DNA of 64,000 bases from Pseudohongiella sp. (GTDB taxonomy: Bacteria; Pseudomonadota; Gammaproteobacteria; Pseudomonadales; Pseudohongiellaceae): NCBI RefSeq assembly GCF_011050365.1, contig NZ_DRFV01000011.1, positions 62,001 through 126,000 on the forward strand. Reading direction: 5' to 3'. Both the position numbers and the translations under genes were made by a program. The notes below the pieces were generated by a model, which did not search any database, was not told where the DNA came from, and saw nothing but the letters and a program-made list of their open reading frames with translations. Positions 61,059-64,000 of the stretch are shown piece after piece; positions within the stretch are counted from its first letter, which is position 1, and every line of letters begins with the position of its first letter.

Positions 61059-62482
61059 GCGTTGTAACCCAGCATGGACTTGATCTCCAGGAACTCGTGG
61101 AAGCCTTCGACGCCCCACTCACGGCCATTGCCGGACTGTTTGTAACCGCCGAACGGGGCCGCAAAGTCAGGGCCGGCACCATTGATATGCACCATGCCGG
61201 TACGCAGGCGGCGGGCGACGGCACGGGCATGCTCCGGTTCCCCCGACACATAACCCGACAGGCCGTAGTCGGTGTCGTTGGCAATGGCCACGGCATCATC
61301 TTCGTCCCTGTAGCCGAGGATGCTCAGCACCGGTCCGAAAATTTCTTCGCGGGCAATGGTCATGTTGTTGGTGACATTGGCAAACACGGTTGGTTTAACG
61401 TAATAACCGGTGCTCAGGCCGTCGGGTTTGCCGACGCCGCCGGCAATCAGCGTGGCGCCTTCATCAATGCCGGCCTGAATCAGGGTCTGGATCTTGTCGA
61501 ACTGGGCCTGGCTGACGACAGGGCCGAGGCGGGTGTTTTCGTCCTGCGTATCGCCGGGTATTGCCTTGGCAGCTGCGGCCTTGGCAATTTCAATGGCTTC
61601 AGCCATGCGTGCCTGCGGCACCAGCATGCGCGTGGGCGCGTTGCAGGACTGGCCGCAATTGCCGAAACAGCCCATTACCCCGCCAGCGACCGCTTTGGCA
61701 AAGTCGGCGGCGTCATCGAGGATGATATTCGCCGACTTGCCACCCAGTTCCTGACAGACACGCTTGATACCATCGGCGGCGGCCTTGGCGACTTCGCGGC
61801 CGGCGCGCGTGGAGCCGGTGAATGACACCATATCGATTTCCGGATGTGACGAGATGGCGGCGCCCACGGTCGGGCCATCGCCATTGACCAGATTAAAGAC
61901 GCCGTCGGGCAAGCCGGCCTCAGCGATTATCTCGGTCAGTATGATGGCGCTGACCGGCGACATTTCACTGGGCTTGATGACGATGGTGCAACCGGTCGCA
62001 ATAGCCGGTGCGATCTTGCAGGTGACCTGGTTCAGCGGCCAGTTCCACGGCGTGATGAAACCACACACGCCCACCGGCTCTTTGATGACCTGGGTTTTAC
62101 CGCGGGTTTCCTCAAATTCATAGTTTTCCAGGATGGCGCGGGCGGTGGCGAAGTGGCCTATGCCGGTGCCTACCTGAGCGGTGCGCGCAAAACTGATGGG
62201 CGCGCCCATTTCCTGAGAGATCGCCTGGGCCAGTTCTTCACTGCGGGCCTTGATGCCGCCAATGATCTTGTCCAGCACTGCCAGCCGCTCCTCGCGAGTG
62301 GACTGCGACCATGCCGGGAAGGCGGCGCGAGCGGCCTTGGCGGCAACATCAACGTCCCTGGCCGTGCCCATGGCGATTTTGGCGAAGGCCTGTTCAGTGG
62401 CCGGGTTGATAACATCAAGTGTTTCTCGGTCAGTTTCCCTGACCCACTGGCCGTTGATAAAAAAGGATAAGTGGTCTTGCAT
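61055..62482 (-). CDS. NAD(P)-dependent aldehyde dehydrogenase
   Basis: A 475-residue ALDH superfamily enzyme. FITPWNWPLNQ (nucleotide and active site Asn), FTGSTRAGREVA cofactor loop, catalytic Glu in CQELGGKSAN and catalytic Cys in FGNCGQSCNAPTRM; REEIFGPVLSI and PFGGYKQSGNGRE near the end. Substrate class not certain. Upstream member of a pair with the VOC gene. Confidence 0.93.
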   Translation of the reverse strand: MQDHLSFFINGQWVRETDRETLDVINPATEQAFAKIAMGTARDVDVAAKAARAAFPAWSQSTREERLAVLDKIIGGIKARSEELAQAISQEMGAPISFARTAQVGTGIGHFATARAILENYEFEETRGKTQVIKEPVGVCGFITPWNWPLNQVTCKIAPAIATGCTIVIKPSEMSPVSAIILTEIIAEAGLPDGVFNLVNGDGPTVGAAISSHPEIDMVSFTGSTRAGREVAKAAADGIKRVCQELGGKSANIILDDAADFAKAVAGGVMGCFGNCGQSCNAPTRMLVPQARMAEAIEIAKAAAAKAIPGDTQDENTRLGPVVSQAQFDKIQTLIQAGIDEGATLIAGGVGKPDGLSTGYYVKPTVFANVTNNMTIAREEIFGPVLSILGYRDEDDAVAIANDTDYGLSGYVSGEPEHARAVARRLRTGMVHINGAGPDFAAPFGGYKQSGNGREWGVEGFHEFLEIKSMLGYNA

Positions 62483-62655
62483 AACTGGCTCCCCCCGGGG
62501 TTTTGCTGGATAACATAAGATTCAGACAGGGACCGATTATCAGGGAAAATTGCGCAGACTGCCAGCCACGCCGTCCGGCGTTGCGGGTTTGCCCATGACG
62601 ATGCCGCCGCACTGGTCTTATCAGCTGTCTGCCGCCACACGGCCGCCGGGGAATA

Positions 62656-63474
62656 TCAGGCGGCTTTGGGCAGAGTCCGGGGATCGCTCTGTGTGCTGTG
62701 TCCCTGCGGTTCATCCACCCAGCGCAGGATTTCCAGCTCGCCGTCGGGCTTTTCAATCAGAGCCGTACAACTTTCCACCCAGTCGCCGGTATTGCAGTAC
62801 AGAGTGTCACCGAAACGGGTGATTTCCGCGTGGTGGATATGACCACAAACCACACCGTCCAGTTGCTGTGACCGTGTCGAATTGATTACGGCTTCCTCGA
62901 AACGGCCAATGTAGCTGACAACATTTTTGACCTTGTTTTTCAGATGCGCCGCCAGTGACCAGTAGGGTTTGCCCATCAGTTTGCGGGTGGCGTTCACCAG
63001 TCGGTTGAGCAACAGCAGTTTGCCATACATGGTGGAGCCGATGTGCGCCAGTATCGGACTGACCTGAATCACGGTATCGAACTGGTCGCCGTGCAGCACC
63101 AGCAGTTTTTTGTCATCAGCCGTGGTGTGGATCGCCGTGTCACGCACCAGGATGTTGTCAAAGCTGTGGCCGCAGAAGTCGCGGGCACACTCATCATGGT
63201 TGCCCGGCGTATAGATGACCCGGGTGCCGTTGGCGGCCTTGTGCAGAATGAGTTTGACCACTTCCTGGTGCTGCGGCGGCCAATACGGGCGTTTTTTCAT
63301 TTCCCAGCCATCAAAGATGTCGCCGGCCAGATAGAGGAACTCGGACTCTGTGCTGCGCAGGAAGTCGAGCAGTTTGTCAGCCTGACAGCCACGAAAGCCA
63401 AGGTGCAGGTCCGAGATGAAAATGGCGCGATACTTTTTTGCGGGTTTGGCCTGAAGTTTTGTAACACCGTTCAT
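62656..63474 (-). CDS. Metallophosphoesterase, LpxH-like UDP-2,3-diacylglucosamine hydrolase family
   Basis: A 272-residue calcineurin-like phosphoesterase with all metal motifs: SDLHLG, AGDIFDGW, PGNHDE, LHGDQFD and GHIHHAE. This layout resembles LpxH/LpxH2 relatives that act on UDP-diacylglucosamine in lipid A synthesis, but the longer C-terminal part makes the exact substrate uncertain. I chose ATG 63474, eight bases after GAGG. Divergent from the coiled-coil protein gene at the window end. Confidence 0.87.
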   Translation of the reverse strand: MNGVTKLQAKPAKKYRAIFISDLHLGFRGCQADKLLDFLRSTESEFLYLAGDIFDGWEMKKRPYWPPQHQEVVKLILHKAANGTRVIYTPGNHDECARDFCGHSFDNILVRDTAIHTTADDKKLLVLHGDQFDTVIQVSPILAHIGSTMYGKLLLLNRLVNATRKLMGKPYWSLAAHLKNKVKNVVSYIGRFEEAVINSTRSQQLDGVVCGHIHHAEITRFGDTLYCNTGDWVESCTALIEKPDGELEILRWVDEPQGHSTQSDPRTLPKAA

Positions 63475-63624
63475 TGCGATCACCTCGCTATGGCAGAATT
63501 GGGCTTACCTTAACGCGATGATATGACGTTGGCGTAAAGCTTTTGTGAATTTTATGTGACAAAAAGCTCTTTATCATGTTGTTTATAAATAAGATTTTTT
63601 CTGAATTCGGGTTGTGTGCAGGAT

Positions 63625-63655
63625 TTGCCAGCGCGCCGGTCAGATGGCGTATACT
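63625..63655 (+). promoter_or_regulatory. Putative promoter of the last gene
   Basis: TATACT (63650-63655) is a strong -10 box. TTGCCA (63625-63630) could be the -35 but the 19-bp spacing is long. The transcript would start near 63662, giving a leader of about 56 bases. Confidence 0.4.
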
Positions 63656-63717
63656 GGTTCTGATGAACGGTGTTGCCCAGGTCAGCGGTCTGGTTTTTGC
63701 AACCACAGGATAAAGTT

Positions 63718-64000
63718 ATGCGTTTACAAGCTGTGATTATAGTGGCCCGGATTGTGGTCTTTCTGCTGCCAATGTCCTTTGCTGCTGCTCAGGAGGGCGG
63801 GCCCGGATCGATCCGGGTATCGCCGAACCAGATGTCACAGGAGGAGATGTCACAGGACGAGGTGTCACAGGACGAGGTGTCAACAGACGCAGCGTCACCG
63901 GGCGATGTCCCGGCAGAGGCTGAAGACGCGGTACTGGCGGCGCAACAGCAAGCCCTTCAGTTACGGGCGCAGGCCTTGCAGAATCAGATCAATGATCTGA
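63718..64000 (+). CDS. Exported coiled-coil protein, N-terminal part (cut by window end)
   Basis: Frame open from ATG 63718 to the window end, 94 residues shown. A signal peptide (IVARIVVFLLPMSFAAAQ) is followed by four five-residue repeats encoded by 15-bp DNA repeats (MSQEE, MSQDE, VSQDE, VSTDA; about 63835-63894), a Pro/Ala/Glu linker, and a Gln/Ala/Leu heptad segment (LQLRAQALQNQINDL) that looks like a coiled coil. Probably periplasmic. Family not recognisable from this part. Confidence 0.75.
   Translation, partial: MRLQAVIIVARIVVFLLPMSFAAAQEGGPGSIRVSPNQMSQEEMSQDEVSQDEVSTDAASPGDVPAEAEDAVLAAQQQALQLRAQALQNQINDL

Overview
This 64 kb window looks like chromosomal DNA of a free-living, aerobic gammaproteobacterium with moderately high GC. 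The evidence is conserved gene order: aroQ-accB-accC-prmA-(DUF3426)-dusB-fis-purH-purD and ubiB-hisI-hisE-tatA-tatB-tatC are laid out as in Pseudomonas and relatives, and fabA-fabB supplies anaerobic-type unsaturated fatty acids. Three TonB-dependent receptors, a proteobacterial-type PPi-dependent phosphofructokinase and many membrane or secreted hypothetical proteins fit a marine or aquatic gammaproteobacterium (OMG/Cellvibrionales-like). The genus cannot be fixed from the sequence alone. I saw no IS element, prophage, CRISPR array or rRNA; one tRNA (Thr, UGU) is present.

Layout. 1-7.6 kb: C-terminal part of thiI; a minus-strand module DUF4331 > TPR > HupE-like transporter; typA; a highly structured intergenic element; dtd. 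7.6-12.7 kb (minus): a TonB receptor with copper-receptor-like features, tatABC and hisIE, with a 21-bp tandem repeat exactly at the hisI/hisE junction. 12.7-23.3 kb (minus): ubiB, coq7, purD, purH, fis, dusB, a DUF3426 protein, prmA, accC, accB, aroQ. 23.4-25.7 kb (minus): an orphan DsbD N-terminal domain, fabB, fabA. 25.8-29.5 kb (plus): manC, galU, manB (GDP-mannose and UDP-glucose supply). 29.5-33.1 kb (minus): pgi, a fused retropepsin-RimK protein and a GNAT enzyme, all overlapping by 1-4 bases. 33.2-37.1 kb (plus): tRNA-Thr with a thioesterase, then a 981-residue TonB receptor ending in a clear terminator. 37.2-42 kb: cobB, bcp, esterase, pdxJ, MFS transporter, TesA-like lipase. 42-47 kb: ybbA-ybbP type ABC system, secreted MORN protein, pdxH. 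47-52.3 kb: PPi-phosphofructokinase, ubiX, DUF2390, mpl, LON-domain protein, CheW. 52.4-56.5 kb: two tiny membrane proteins, a trypsin-like protease preceded by a six-codon ORF, peroxiredoxin, dienelactone hydrolase, diguanylate cyclase, Nudix hydrolase. 56.6-64 kb: a third TonB receptor, SDR, SlyD, VOC protein, aldehyde dehydrogenase, LpxH-like phosphoesterase, and the start of a periplasmic coiled-coil protein with 15-bp repeats.

Most genes are housekeeping. The less ordinary items are the RimB-RimK fusion, the DUF4331/TPR/HupE module with calcium-loop motifs in two of its proteins, the hisI/hisE repeat expansion, the structured element after typA, several unassigned palindromes or direct repeats in divergent promoter regions, and a diguanylate cyclase with an N-terminal cysteine cluster. 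Promoter and operator calls are from visual reading and are tentative.
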